Positions 34,041 to 44,148 of a stretch of DNA of 64,000 nucleotides are shown one piece after another. How positions within the stretch are numbered: the first letter of the stretch is position 1; each line of letters opens with the position of its first letter. The position numbers and the translations under genes were made by a program. Below the pieces are notes generated by a model, which saw only the letters and a list, made by a program, of their open reading frames with translations, searched no databases and was not told the DNA's origin. This DNA is from Nannocystis exedens. Its GTDB lineage: Bacteria; Myxococcota_A; Polyangia; Polyangiales; Polyangiaceae. Where the stretch lies: assembly GCA_945861885.1 (NCBI GenBank), contig CAMAVR010000005.1, positions 48,019-112,018 of the forward strand, given 5' to 3'.

Positions 34041-34945
34041 CGACAGAATACCGTTTCTGAGGTCATCTCTGGCGTTGCTACTAGCTGAAATGCGTCTGCC
34101 GGGATCGGCGGGTTCCAGGTTACGTGTTCGTAACGAACTTGCAGATCGGCCTCTTCGTCTGGGACTTCTACGCGCACTTTGTGCGCCACGTCGGCCGTGC
34201 AGGCTGGCCCGCTCGGTTCGATCGGCGCGTCGATGCCATCGGGATCGACGCGCGCGGTTGATGCCAAACCTGGGGAAAAATCGCCAAATTCGGCGCTGTA
34301 GAGCTTTCTTCCCCCGCGCGTGGTGTAAATCCCCACGAGCCGCAGGCGCTGCAGCTCCCAGGGTCTCGCGATGTCGTTTGGGTCGACGCCAAGGTGGAGC
34401 TCGTAGTTGTCGCCATGCGCTCCGGTCGCCCGAATCACGTAGTAGCCGCGGCCGCTCCACTTCAGCTTCGTCCCATTGGCCACGACGGCGTTTTGCGGAA
34501 GTTTGCCGACAAGAAGATCGATCACCGTCGCCGGCTCAAGCGAAATGCCAACAAACTGAGCCATGCTGCAAGCCGATGCCGCGCCAGAAAAAAAGTGCCG
34601 CTCCCGAATGTCGACGAGCGAAAACAGATTGTCGTTCGATGCCAAACTTGCGAGCGCCACGCCAAACGGGCTCACGACATCGATTCGCAATTTCGTCGGT
34701 GGGGCGACAAACATCATCACGCTTCCGCGAAAACGCCCGCTTTTGCCAAAGTGATCGATTTTGCCGTTCGCCTCGATCGAGCTTCCGCACGCATGGGTCT
34801 TGCGAGCTTGCGCGACCGCTTCGGCGGCACCAGGTGGCTGAAAACGGGGCGGCGGAATCGTGTGGCAAGCGGCGGCCGACAGCGCAAAAAATAGCGTAAA
34901 AGCGAGCCTAATTCGCGATTTTTTGGCGATTATGGAGTTTTGCAT
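34037..34945 (-). CDS. LolB/DUF4292-like outer-membrane lipoprotein
   Basis: 302 residues with lipobox SAAAC. The following region (GKIDHFGKSGRFRGSVMMFVAPPTKLRIDVVSPFGVALASLASN) matches the LolA/LolB-type open barrel pattern, in which the sheet binds a lipid acyl chain. An extra C-terminal beta region is present. It may help insert lipoproteins into the outer membrane; many lipoproteins are encoded nearby, so this is consistent but not proof. Confidence 0.65.
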   Translation of the reverse strand: MQNSIIAKKSRIRLAFTLFFALSAAACHTIPPPRFQPPGAAEAVAQARKTHACGSSIEANGKIDHFGKSGRFRGSVMMFVAPPTKLRIDVVSPFGVALASLASNDNLFSLVDIRERHFFSGAASACSMAQFVGISLEPATVIDLLVGKLPQNAVVANGTKLKWSGRGYYVIRATGAHGDNYELHLGVDPNDIARPWELQRLRLVGIYTTRGGRKLYSAEFGDFSPGLASTARVDPDGIDAPIEPSGPACTADVAHKVRVEVPDEEADLQVRYEHVTWNPPIPADAFQLVATPEMTSETVFCR

Positions 34946-35000
34946 CGTTTGATTGGCCGCGACGGTTGACGAGTGAATTATTGCTCACTAAGCCGAATAG

Positions 35001-35648
35001 ATGCGCGGATTGTATGCGATCGTGGATGCGGCGACTCTCGAAAAGGCTCAAATTAAGCCGTTACTCTTTGCTAGCGCGCTCGTCAGCGTGAAGCCAGCAG
35101 CCTTGCAGCTCAGGGCAAAAGCGCTCCCGCCGAGCGAAATTTTAGCGCTCTTAAAAGCGCTCGTTCCAATTTGTCGCGAAGCGGGCGTCCCGCTCATCGC
35201 GAACGATCATGCCGACTTAGCAAAAAAAGCCGGCTGCTGGGGCGTGCACATTGGGCAGGATATGACGGTCGAGCAAGTGCGCCGAGTCGATCCACATTTG
35301 CACGTCGGGATGTCGACCCACACGACAGAACAGCTCACCAAAGCGCTCGCGTTGCGCCCATCGTACGTCGCGTACGGCCCCGTTTTCCCCACCGTATCAA
35401 AGCACGATGCGGCGCCGGTCGTAGGCATTGATGGCCTCAAAGCCGCCTCGCTTCTCGCCAAAGCAGCGTCAATTCCGCTCGTCGCAATCGGCGGTATTCG
35501 CGAACAAAACGTCGATGAAATCGCCAAATACGCCGACGCATGCGCCCTCATCGGCGGCCTCGTTCCAGCCCCGCATATCAACGATCACGACCGGCTTCCT
35601 GAAGTGATTCGCCGCGCCACCGCGTATCAGCGCGCGTTCGGCGGGTGA
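35001..35648 (+). CDS. thiE: Thiamine-phosphate synthase
   Basis: 215 residues in a TIM barrel: LQLRAKALP, IANDHADLAKKAGCWGVHIGQ, GMSTHT, AYGPVFPTVSKH (pyrophosphate loop) and PLVAIGGI. ThiE joins the pyrimidine and thiazole phosphates to give thiamine phosphate. It stands alone on the plus strand, 22 bp overlapping the convergent ricT gene. The partner thiazole gene thiO is at 15014. Confidence 0.92.
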   Translation: MRGLYAIVDAATLEKAQIKPLLFASALVSVKPAALQLRAKALPPSEILALLKALVPICREAGVPLIANDHADLAKKAGCWGVHIGQDMTVEQVRRVDPHLHVGMSTHTTEQLTKALALRPSYVAYGPVFPTVSKHDAAPVVGIDGLKAASLLAKAASIPLVAIGGIREQNVDEIAKYADACALIGGLVPAPHINDHDRLPEVIRRATAYQRAFGG

Positions 35649-36847
35649 GATTTTTTCATCGGCGCGAGGTCGCCGACGGGGCTTGTCATAAACTCGCCCG
35701 AGTCGAGCACCACGCGCACTTGCATCGCGAGTACGTCGACGTCTCGCACACGGCCCCCCCCTTGCGGCGTCATCACCATGTCGCCGATGCGCGGCACGAG
35801 CTTCCGCTGCGCGCGATAGAACGCCTCTTCGTACACGAGGCAGCACAAAAGGCGGCCGCAGACGCCGGAGATTTTTTGCGGGTTCAGTGCAAGCCCCTGA
35901 TCTTTTGCCATGCGTATGCCGACCGGCGCAAAATCAGACAAAAACGTATTGCAACAGAGTTGAAGTCCGCAGGGGCCGACGCCGCCGATCACTTTGGCCG
36001 CGTCGCGGGCGCCTATGTGCCTAAGCTCGATGCGCTCGCGTGTCCCTCGTCCGAGCGCTTGGAGAAAGCGTCGGTAGTCGGGTTTTTCGTCCATCGAAAA
36101 ATACAAGATAAATCGCTGGCCGCCATTCGTCGCCTCGGCGCGAACGACTTTCGCTTGAAGGCCGAGCGAGTCGACCACTTTGCGCGCGTGGGCCGCCACT
36201 GCATGCTCGCGCGCGCGCAGCTGCGCTTCGACCGCTTGGTCGCCCGGTGTGGCGCGACGAACGATGCGCGGTGGCCGATTGCGAATCAGCGTGCGGCGCG
36301 GCGCGATGGCAACCGTTCCAAAAACAAGCGATTGGCCGTTTTCGCAAAGGACATGATCGCCTCGCACATAGTTCGTTTCTCCGACGTCAAGTTCGACTGT
36401 TCGTCCGGATGCCAAACGGACGCGCGCCGTTGCGTAGAGGGCGTCGCCGGCTGACCATGCCTCGGGCGGGTCTTCGGGAAGCTCGAGCGTTTGTCTAAGA
36501 AATGGGTCGAGATCGAGCGGGATATTCGACGCATCGGGCGGCGCCATCGGGAGCCGTCGCTGTGTCGGCGGAACGTTGCCGCGACCGCGCTCTGTGGAGC
36601 CGCCATCGCGGGCGGATCGCCCTTGCTGCGAACGTGCGCTGCGCGGCCCATCGGGCTGCTCCGAACGAACGCTGCGCGGGCCGTCTGTTTTTTGCGGTGG
36701 GCGAGGAACGCGGCGCGATGCTGGTGCCGCATCGGACGGCGCACTTTCCGCGCGTCGCCCACGACGTCGTCGCCTTTTTTGACGTGACGGATCGCCGCCC
36801 CCTTCAGGCGACAGCGTTTTAACTTCCCCATTAGAGCCGTCGCTCAT
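35627..36847 (-). CDS. ricT: PSP1-domain protein, RicT (YaaT)-like
   Basis: 406 residues. The N-terminal ~130 residues are disordered and basic (runs of R, S, Q). The rest holds the PSP1 domain with the Cys motifs GPCGLQLCCNTFL and GVCGRLLCCLVYE that bind an iron-sulphur cluster in RicT. RicT with RicA and RicF supports RNA processing by RNase Y in Bacillus. It overlaps the end of holB by 4 nt, the same gene order as in B. subtilis (holB-yaaT). The disordered extension is unusual. Confidence 0.85.
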   Translation of the reverse strand: MSDGSNGEVKTLSPEGGGDPSRQKRRRRRGRRAESAPSDAAPASRRVPRPPQKTDGPRSVRSEQPDGPRSARSQQGRSARDGGSTERGRGNVPPTQRRLPMAPPDASNIPLDLDPFLRQTLELPEDPPEAWSAGDALYATARVRLASGRTVELDVGETNYVRGDHVLCENGQSLVFGTVAIAPRRTLIRNRPPRIVRRATPGDQAVEAQLRAREHAVAAHARKVVDSLGLQAKVVRAEATNGGQRFILYFSMDEKPDYRRFLQALGRGTRERIELRHIGARDAAKVIGGVGPCGLQLCCNTFLSDFAPVGIRMAKDQGLALNPQKISGVCGRLLCCLVYEEAFYRAQRKLVPRIGDMVMTPQGGGRVRDVDVLAMQVRVVLDSGEFMTSPVGDLAPMKKSHPPNAR

Positions 36848-37860
36848 CTCGCGGTGCCTCGCATGCGAGTAAACAGCGCTTCGAGCGCAAGCTGAGGCGA
36901 CCCATTCGCATCGATGGCGCGCACGGCGCCGAACACAAACGACACTTGCCGCGCGGCGGCTACCGCAGCGCCGAAGTCACCGCTCGCAATTTCTTTGCGC
37001 GCGGCGGCGGCAAGGCTCACGGCGAACGCTTCGAGCATCGACCCGAGATCAGCTTTGCTCTTTTTTTCGGCTTCGGCGAGCTCGAGCGCTCCGCTCATGC
37101 TCGCACCTTTGAGCGCCGCGTGCGCGCGCTGCACAAACTGATCGTGCGCTGCAGCCGCGCCCGATTCGGCGAGTGCGATCGCCGCGCCGATGCTGCCGCC
37201 CGCAATGGACGCCACGTCAGCGGCTCGCTCGCGAGCGATGCCGCGATCGATGAGCAGCGACTCGACGACCGATGTCCCAAGTTGCGCGAACCGCACCCGC
37301 TGCGTGCGCGACCGGATGGTCGACAGAAGCAAATTGGGTGTTGACGTGACGAGCACAAAATAAGTGCGCGAGATTGGCTCTTCGAGCGTTTTTAAAAGGC
37401 TATTGGCAGCCGAGGTGCTCAACTCTTCGGCACGCCGCACGATAAACACGCGAGCGCGCCCTTCGTGAGGCGGAAACGCGGCATGTTCAAGCACCAGCTT
37501 ACGAACCTGGTCGACCGAAATTTCTTGCGTCTCTGCAGTGCGCCGACCCAGTTGCGCCGGTTCGTATAGCCCGCGTTCGAGGACGACAACGTCGGGGTGC
37601 GTCGGCACCCGGTCGCCCGGTCGCACAATGGCCCGTTGGCACGCACCGCACTCGCCGCACGCATTGTCCCCCGCCTGCGCCCCAAGGCCGCGCACTTCGC
37701 ACACAAGCGCCTGGGCGAGCCCAAACGCCGCGAGCTCTTTGCCGACACCGTCTGGCCCGTCAAACAGATAGGCATGATGCACGCGATCGCTCTTCAACGC
37801 ATTTCGAAGCGTCGTCACTGCAGACTGCTGGCCTACGAGGGTCGATAGTACCGATTTCAA
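36844..37860 (-). CDS. holB: DNA polymerase III delta-prime subunit
   Basis: 338 residues of the clamp-loader AAA+ family. Features: HAYLFDGPDGVGKE (P-loop with Glu in place of Ser/Thr, as in delta-prime proteins that do not need ATP), the zinc-binding ACGECGACQRA, ARVFIVRRAEELSTSAANSLLKTLEEP, and an SRT sensor (IRSRTQRVRF). It is a stator of the clamp loader in DNA replication. It is coupled to ricT by an ATGA overlap. Confidence 0.9.
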   Translation of the reverse strand: MKSVLSTLVGQQSAVTTLRNALKSDRVHHAYLFDGPDGVGKELAAFGLAQALVCEVRGLGAQAGDNACGECGACQRAIVRPGDRVPTHPDVVVLERGLYEPAQLGRRTAETQEISVDQVRKLVLEHAAFPPHEGRARVFIVRRAEELSTSAANSLLKTLEEPISRTYFVLVTSTPNLLLSTIRSRTQRVRFAQLGTSVVESLLIDRGIARERAADVASIAGGSIGAAIALAESGAAAAHDQFVQRAHAALKGASMSGALELAEAEKKSKADLGSMLEAFAVSLAAAARKEIASGDFGAAVAAARQVSFVFGAVRAIDANGSPQLALEALFTRMRGTAR

Positions 37861-37968
37861 TGGGGTAGCCGTAAGGGTTAGCGTTGCTTATGCCTGCGGG
37901 CAAGGGCGCCCGCTTAGGTAAAAATGGGGGGCGCGGTCGCCGTGCCGATGTGGCACGATAGAAGAGTC

Positions 37969-39207
37969 ATGGCGGTATCCGATAAAAAGTTAGAGCTGCT
38001 CTTTCGCCGCGCCGAAGGGCTGCTTCTCGACGAATCGGGCTTTTCAGCCGATATTTCGCGCCTGGCGAGTGATGAAGCGCTTCAGAATCTCCGCGAATTG
38101 CAGGGGGATTTAGAGCGTTCAGGCAAAAGCGAGCGGCTAAAGCGGCTGGAGCGGGCAGCCGGCGCGCACCGGGCCGAAGCGGAAGAGTATATCGAAAAAC
38201 ACGGCATTTGTGGCGTCATGCGCCACCCAGCCGGCGATGCGACCGTCTTTATGCTCCCGATTGAGACGCTCCCAAACCACGTCAACAACATCTACGCCAT
38301 CGTCCGAGAAAAGAGCCATGTGCTGTTCGATTGCGGCTCCGGTATCGGCGTTTCCAAGCGAGACATCGAGTTTACGCTCTCGATCGTCCGCTCCGTTTTT
38401 AAGACCGAAGTGCATCTAGAGCGCTTCGATTGGTGCGTGATTTCGCACGCGCACGTCGACCATTTTGGCGGCGCGAACGAGCTAAAGCAGCACTCAAACG
38501 CCAAAATTGCGGTGCACGAGCTTGATGCGCGCGTACTCGAGCAATTCGAAGAGCGCCTCGTCGTGACGGCGAAAGATATCGATATTTACTGGCGCCGCGC
38601 CGGCGTAAGCGATGAAGAGTGCGCGGTTTTGAGAGAGCTCTACTCGTCGACGAAGCTCTACGTTAAATCGGAGCCGGTCCAGCTCAAACTCGAAGACGGC
38701 GATCGGGTCGAAGGATATCAAGCGCACCACGTGCCAGGCCACTGCCCCGGCCTCATCTGCTTGCAAGTGAACGACGTGCTTCTAACAAGCGATCACGTCC
38801 TCGCACGAATCACGCCGCACCAGTTCCCCCAAGCGTTAACGCCGTTCGGCGGCATCGCGCACTACTTTCGAAGCCTGAAAAAAGTGCGCGAATTGCCGGG
38901 GATTCGTCTGGCGCTCGGCGGTCACGAAGAGCCAATTTTAGATCTGGCGAGGCGCACGCTCGAAATCGAAGAGTTTCATCGCCACCGCCTCGAGCAGGTG
39001 ATGGACCTATGCAAAACGCCAAAAACAATCGCCGGTGTCACCGAGCAGCTCTTCGGCGTGCAAGAGCGTTACGGGCGCATCCTAGCGATCGAAGAGGCAG
39101 GCGCGCACGTCGAGTATTTGCATCAAAAAGGGCGACTCAAAATTGCCAATCTCGACGAAGTAGCCCGCGCACGCGACCCGGTGATCGAATACGTCAGCGT
39201 GAGTTGA
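37969..39207 (+). CDS. Metallo-beta-lactamase-fold hydrolase with C-terminal winged helix
   Basis: 412 residues from the ATG at 37969. An N-terminal helical region (about 1-75) precedes the MBL domain, with zinc ligands SHAHVDHFGG (HxHxDH), then HVPGHCPGL, LLTSDHVL and LGGHEEP. The end (about 330-412) is a winged-helix-like region. The layout is close to LACTB2-like/BVU hydrolases. Substrate not determinable. It is divergent from holB and ends 7 nt before the convergent topA. Confidence 0.8.
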   Translation: MAVSDKKLELLFRRAEGLLLDESGFSADISRLASDEALQNLRELQGDLERSGKSERLKRLERAAGAHRAEAEEYIEKHGICGVMRHPAGDATVFMLPIETLPNHVNNIYAIVREKSHVLFDCGSGIGVSKRDIEFTLSIVRSVFKTEVHLERFDWCVISHAHVDHFGGANELKQHSNAKIAVHELDARVLEQFEERLVVTAKDIDIYWRRAGVSDEECAVLRELYSSTKLYVKSEPVQLKLEDGDRVEGYQAHHVPGHCPGLICLQVNDVLLTSDHVLARITPHQFPQALTPFGGIAHYFRSLKKVRELPGIRLALGGHEEPILDLARRTLEIEEFHRHRLEQVMDLCKTPKTIAGVTEQLFGVQERYGRILAIEEAGAHVEYLHQKGRLKIANLDEVARARDPVIEYVSVS

Positions 39208-39214
39208 GCGGCAG

Positions 39215-41638
39215 CTACTCGCTGTCGCCAGCTTCGCCTTCGCCATCGGCGGGGGGCGGTTGGCTTGGGATTGCCCGCTTGTAGCCGCACTCTTTTTTCG
39301 CGCAGGTGATCATCGGTTTTACTTTTGTTCCGCCTTGCACGAGGAACGTTGCGCCGCATGCTGGACACGGCTCTTGGATCGGTTTTTGCCAGACTTTGAA
39401 GTCGCATTTGACCGTTTCAACATTCCACTGCGAGCAGCCGTAGAACGTGCGCCCGCCTTTTTTCTTCGGGCGAATTTCGATGATATCGCCGCCGCATTTT
39501 GGGCACGCGACTCCGAGGGGGACGGGCTTCGCGTTTTTGCATTTCGGGTAGCCCGAACAGGCTAAAAACTCGCCGTATCGCCCGCCGCGAATCATCATCG
39601 CTAGGCCGCACTTGTCGCATGCGACGCCGGCATCGCGCGGCTGACCTGCTGCGCTCGCGCCCGTCCCGTCGGGGCCAAGGTCGCGCGTTGTTTTGCACTT
39701 TGGATAGTTTGAGCAGCCCAAGAACCAACCGTTCTTGCTCCACCGTTTCATCATCGTGCCTTCGCCGCACGTCGCGCATTTTTCGTCCGTAGCTTCCGGT
39801 TCCGGATTCCATCGCTTGCCGGCTTTGCCGTGATCGAGCTGCTCTCGAAAACGCTTGTAAAAGCGGGTTAAAAGCGCGACGCGATCTTCTTTGCCGGCTT
39901 CAACCGCATCAAGCTCTTCTTCCATCCGCGACGTGAACGCCGGGTCGATAAAATCGAGCGAGCTGCTGACGAGACCATCGACAACAAACTTTCCAAGTGT
40001 TGTCGGGCGGAATGTTCGGCCGTCGTTTTTGTCGACGTAATCGCGCGCCTGCACTTTGCTGATGATGTCGGCGTATGTGCTGGGGCGGCCAATCCCGCGA
40101 TCTTCAAGCTCGCGCACAAGCGACCCTTCAGAATAGCGAGGTGGCGGTTGCGTGAACTTCTGCTCGGTGATCACGCCAGGTGGCGTCACGATGGCGAGCG
40201 CTTCGCCCTCTTTTAGTTCGGGGATCGTCGCTTCTTCGTTCTCATCGGCGAGCGCTGACTTTCCTTTCGTCCCTTTGGCGGCCGCTTTTTCGGCGTCGCC
40301 CTCATCGTCGCTGGCCTCTTCGCCTGCGAGCGGCGCTTTTTCGCGAACCTCTTTCACGCCGATCGCTTCAAGCCAGCCTGAGAACTTGAGCACGCGGCCA
40401 CCTGCGCGAAGGCCGTATGATGTTCCGTTCGGCGCTTTCGCTTCGATGTCGACGCTCGTCTGATCGTAGACGGCGTCTTTCATCTGCGACGCGAGAAAGC
40501 GTTCCCAAATTAGCTTGTAGAGTTTGTACTGCTCGTCTTTTAGATGCTTGCGAACGATGTCGGGCGGCAGCTCGAGCGACGCGGGGCGAATCGCTTCGTG
40601 CGCATCTTGCGCCCCTTTTTTCGCTTTGAATATGTTTGGCGTCGGCGGCACAAATTGCGCGCCATACTTCGCGTCGATAAACACACGAGCGTCGTTGATC
40701 GCATCGGGCGATACGCGCGTTGAGTCGGTACGCATGTAGGTGATGAGACCAACCGAGCCGCCCTCTTTGCCGAGGTCGATCCCTTCGTAAAGCCCCTGCG
40801 CGACTTGCATCGTCCGCTTTGCCGTAAATCCAAGCCGATTCACCGCATCTTGCTGCAGCTTGCTCGTCGTGTACGGCGCCGGCGCGCGCCTTCTGCGCTC
40901 TGTCTTTGCGATCTTGTTGACGCGGTAACCGGCCCCTTCAAGATCGCTTCGCACACCAGCGGCTGTCTCGCCGTCGTGCACCGAAAATTTTTCGCCGCCC
41001 CTCTGAGCGAGTCGCGCTGTAAACGGGATCGCCTTCCCCTCTTTTTGCGCGAGACCGACTCCGCAATTCCAATATTCTTCAGGGACAAACGCTTCAATCT
41101 CGCGTTCACGCTCGACGATGAGCCGGAGCGCCACGCTCTGCACGCGGCCGGCTGAAAGCCCGAACGCGAGTTTCGACCAGACGAGCGCCGACACGTCGTA
41201 CCCGACGATTCGGTCGAGCACGCGCCGCGCGCGCTGCGCGTCGTAGAGCCCTTTGTCGAGCTCGCGTGGGTGGGTCATCCCGTGCTCGACCCCCTTCTTC
41301 GTCATCTCGTGAAACTCGACCCGCTTCATCGGTTTTTTCGCCGGTCGAAGCTCGTCGGCAATGTGCCAAGCGATCGCCTCACCCTCGCGATCGGGGTCGG
41401 TTGCTAGGAGAATTTCATCTGAAGTTTTCGCCGCTCCTTTGAGCTCGGCGATGACTTTTTCTTTCCCGGCAATAGGCTCGTACGTCTCTTGAAAGCCGTT
41501 GGCGATGTCGATCCCCATTTTCTTGGGGAGGTCTTTAATATGGCCTTTGGACGCTAAAACTTCGTAGTTCGCCCCGAGGTACTTCTTAATAGTCTTCGCT
41601 TTTGTCGGTGATTCTACGATTACGAGCGTCTTGCCCAT
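39215..41638 (-). CDS. topA: DNA topoisomerase I with four zinc ribbons
   Basis: 807 residues. Toprim domain (VIVESPTKAKTIKKYLG, ATDPDREGEAIAWH), type IA core with active-site Tyr in TYMRTDSTRVS, and four C-terminal zinc ribbons starting near CATCGEG, CDKCGLA, CPKCGGD and CPACGAT. It relaxes negative supercoils. An acidic/Lys-rich insert (about 438-475) is present. Full length, ATG start. Confidence 0.97.
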   Translation of the reverse strand: MGKTLVIVESPTKAKTIKKYLGANYEVLASKGHIKDLPKKMGIDIANGFQETYEPIAGKEKVIAELKGAAKTSDEILLATDPDREGEAIAWHIADELRPAKKPMKRVEFHEMTKKGVEHGMTHPRELDKGLYDAQRARRVLDRIVGYDVSALVWSKLAFGLSAGRVQSVALRLIVEREREIEAFVPEEYWNCGVGLAQKEGKAIPFTARLAQRGGEKFSVHDGETAAGVRSDLEGAGYRVNKIAKTERRRRAPAPYTTSKLQQDAVNRLGFTAKRTMQVAQGLYEGIDLGKEGGSVGLITYMRTDSTRVSPDAINDARVFIDAKYGAQFVPPTPNIFKAKKGAQDAHEAIRPASLELPPDIVRKHLKDEQYKLYKLIWERFLASQMKDAVYDQTSVDIEAKAPNGTSYGLRAGGRVLKFSGWLEAIGVKEVREKAPLAGEEASDDEGDAEKAAAKGTKGKSALADENEEATIPELKEGEALAIVTPPGVITEQKFTQPPPRYSEGSLVRELEDRGIGRPSTYADIISKVQARDYVDKNDGRTFRPTTLGKFVVDGLVSSSLDFIDPAFTSRMEEELDAVEAGKEDRVALLTRFYKRFREQLDHGKAGKRWNPEPEATDEKCATCGEGTMMKRWSKNGWFLGCSNYPKCKTTRDLGPDGTGASAAGQPRDAGVACDKCGLAMMIRGGRYGEFLACSGYPKCKNAKPVPLGVACPKCGGDIIEIRPKKKGGRTFYGCSQWNVETVKCDFKVWQKPIQEPCPACGATFLVQGGTKVKPMITCAKKECGYKRAIPSQPPPADGEGEAGDSE

Positions 41639-41816
41639 TCGGGGTATGCCTCAATCAGTTGGGACGGAGTCACAGGTACTGCCGGGGGGTAGTACGGACA
41701 ATCTGGGCGCCGTCAAGAGGAGGTGAGCGTCCAAATGGGCCCCGCGGCCAAGTTTGTGTTGATGGATCGACGGGAAAGTATCGCGGGCGGGAGGCGATAA
41801 GGGGTAGACTGTTTAA

Positions 41817-42776
41817 ATGGGGACCGCGGCGATTTATCGGGTGATCGGCGCTATCGGCGTCGTTGTCGGCGCATATGCGTGCACCGTCCTCAGCCAGCCC
41901 ACCCCCCTTGACGTTGAGGACGGGCTGCCTAATTTCCCGGGGGTGAAGGGGTGTCAGGCCGGTCAGCCCGGGTGTGGATGTTCGGCAGAAGGCGTTAGCA
42001 TGGCATGCGGTGAGGTCACGCAGAAGAGCGGCGATTACCTTACATGCTCGGAAGGCCACTCGATCTGCCAAGGCGGAATATGGCAGAAGTGCGATGGGGC
42101 TCGCGATTTAACCGGGGGCGCGCGGTTCGTAAAAAGCGAAGCCGACCTCATTCGTGTGCCGCTCACGGTTGACGACTCGGCGATTTGTGACTGCGCGTCA
42201 AAAGAAAGCCAATGCAGCGCATGCAACCGAGATGAATGCACCGAATACGTCACCGAACTCACCGATGCATCGGCGCCAGCGCGATTGCCCGACGGATTCG
42301 ACCTCGGCCCGGGCGGAGGGCTGACGCTTGAGCCGATCAACGCCGGGGTCGACGCATCGACCAGGCGCCACTACGAGCGAAAAACATTTGTCGAGGACTT
42401 CGTTGCCGATTGCGAAGTGGGCTTCGAGCCGAGATGGCGCAAGTTCGCTTTCGTCGCCGATATCCCTAGGAGTGACGCCGGGGCTGCGTCGGTGTCGATC
42501 GCGGTGCAGTCTGGGGGCGACTTATCGTCGTTGCAGTCGAGTCGGGCACTGCTACTTGGTGAGTCAACAACGAGCACACCGGTCTATGGGGGCGAGCGCA
42601 CTTGGGACAGCTTTTTGATCGACACAAGCTCACCCGAAGCAAATCTTCAATCGGGAATACTTCTCCGCGCTTTCGTCGCGCTAGCGCCAACGCCCGACAT
42701 CGACGAGAACACAGGTTTTGAGTCGCCCACAGTTCTAAAATGGGAAGTGGAGAGCGAGTGCTTGAGGAGCAACTGA
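41817..42776 (+). CDS. Cys-rich hypothetical lipoprotein
   Basis: 319 residues with a lipoprotein-type start (lipobox GAYAC). Residues 45-150 contain many Cys (for example CQAGQPGCGCS, CDCASKESQCSACNRDEC), probably disulphide-linked outside the cytoplasm. The C-terminal half is a beta-rich domain. No known family recognised. The stop overlaps the start of the NtrC-type regulator gene (TGATG), so the two are probably co-transcribed, possibly as sensor-associated surface protein and regulator. Confidence 0.6.
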   Translation: MGTAAIYRVIGAIGVVVGAYACTVLSQPTPLDVEDGLPNFPGVKGCQAGQPGCGCSAEGVSMACGEVTQKSGDYLTCSEGHSICQGGIWQKCDGARDLTGGARFVKSEADLIRVPLTVDDSAICDCASKESQCSACNRDECTEYVTELTDASAPARLPDGFDLGPGGGLTLEPINAGVDASTRRHYERKTFVEDFVADCEVGFEPRWRKFAFVADIPRSDAGAASVSIAVQSGGDLSSLQSSRALLLGESTTSTPVYGGERTWDSFLIDTSSPEANLQSGILLRAFVALAPTPDIDENTGFESPTVLKWEVESECLRSN

Positions 42777-44122
42777 TGTCCAAAGTTCTTATCGTTGACG
42801 ACCAAAAAAATATGCGCACGACCCTCGGCATGATGCTGAGAGGAGCCGGCTACGAAGTCGACGAAGCGGGCGATGGCGAGCAGGGGACCGAGCGCGGAGC
42901 GACCGGCGCGTTCGACCTCGTGCTCACCGATTTACGAATGGGGAACAAAGACGGGATGGACGTTTTGCGCGCCACGCGAGAGGCGCACCCATCGACCGAA
43001 GTGATCGTGATGACGGCGTTCGGGACGATCGAAGGGGCCGTGCAAGCGATGCGGCTCGGCGCGTTCGATTTTATTCAAAAGCCGTTCACCGAAGAAGAGC
43101 TGCTCGTCAAAGTCGCGAAAGCGCTAGAAAATAGGCGTATTTCGCGTGAAATCGAGTTTCTCGCGAACGAGTTTAAAGACCGCTACAAGTTCGAAAATAT
43201 CATCGGGCGATCGCCGGCGGTGCGCGAAGTGCTCGGCCGCATTGTGCGCATTGCGCCGACCGACGCGATTGTTCTCATCACCGGCGAGAGCGGCACAGGT
43301 AAAGAGCTCGTTGCCAAAGCGATTCACGCCAACTCAAAAAGGGCCGACAGGCCATTCATCCCGGTCAACTGCGCCGCAATCACCGAAACGCTGCTCGAGA
43401 GCGAGCTGTTTGGGCACGCACGAGGGTCATTCACCGGCGCAGTGAGCGCGCGCAAAGGGCTCTTCGAAGAGGCCGACGGTGGCACATTTTTTTTCGACGA
43501 GATCGGCGAGACGCCGATAGCGTTTCAAGCAAAGCTGCTCCGCGCAATTCAAGAGAATGAAATTCGGCGCGTCGGTGAAAACAAAGCGATTCGCGTGAAC
43601 GTTCGGATTATTGCGGCAACCAATCAAGATTTGATGACAGCGGTCAGCGAAAAGCGCTTCCGCCAAGATTTGTACTATCGCCTAAACGTCGCGCGCTTTC
43701 AGCTCCCCGCGCTACGCGATCGCCGCGAAGATATCCCCGAGCTCGTCGGTTACTTTCTAAAAAAGTTCAACCGCAAAATGGGCGTCACATCGCGCATCGA
43801 CGATCGAGTGATCGACGCGCTGTCGCGTTTTGATTTCCCGGGGAACATCCGCGAACTTGAGCACATGATCGAGCAGGCGGTCGCCCTCGCGCAGGACGGC
43901 GTCATTTCAATCGACGACCTCACGCAGGCGACATCAACATCGCATTTGCCGGCAAGAGGCGATGCGCACACGCTGGCCGACGTCGTCGACGCAGCAGAGC
44001 GAGAAGCGATTGTGGCGGCGCTGCGGGAATGCGAGGGGAATCGCGAAAAAGCGGCCGACGTCTTGGCAATATCGCCGACCACTCTATGGCGGAAAATGAC
44101 ACGGCTGGCGGTTACATTTTGA
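42776..44122 (+). CDS. Sigma-54-dependent NtrC/AtoC-type response regulator
   Basis: 448 residues from the ATG at 42776. Receiver domain (about 1-120) with Asp in LVLTDLRMG and Lys in FIQKPF; AAA+ domain (about 145-375) with GESGTGKE, the sigma-54 contact loop in its GSFTGA variant, Walker B FFFDEIGE; and a Fis-type HTH (EGNREKAADVLAISPTTLW). It should activate sigma-54 promoters when phosphorylated. The kinase is not adjacent. The upstream lipoprotein overlaps it. Confidence 0.93.
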   Translation: MSKVLIVDDQKNMRTTLGMMLRGAGYEVDEAGDGEQGTERGATGAFDLVLTDLRMGNKDGMDVLRATREAHPSTEVIVMTAFGTIEGAVQAMRLGAFDFIQKPFTEEELLVKVAKALENRRISREIEFLANEFKDRYKFENIIGRSPAVREVLGRIVRIAPTDAIVLITGESGTGKELVAKAIHANSKRADRPFIPVNCAAITETLLESELFGHARGSFTGAVSARKGLFEEADGGTFFFDEIGETPIAFQAKLLRAIQENEIRRVGENKAIRVNVRIIAATNQDLMTAVSEKRFRQDLYYRLNVARFQLPALRDRREDIPELVGYFLKKFNRKMGVTSRIDDRVIDALSRFDFPGNIRELEHMIEQAVALAQDGVISIDDLTQATSTSHLPARGDAHTLADVVDAAEREAIVAALRECEGNREKAADVLAISPTTLWRKMTRLAVTF

Positions 44123-44148
44123 ACGCTGCGTGGGGGCAATCACGACCT

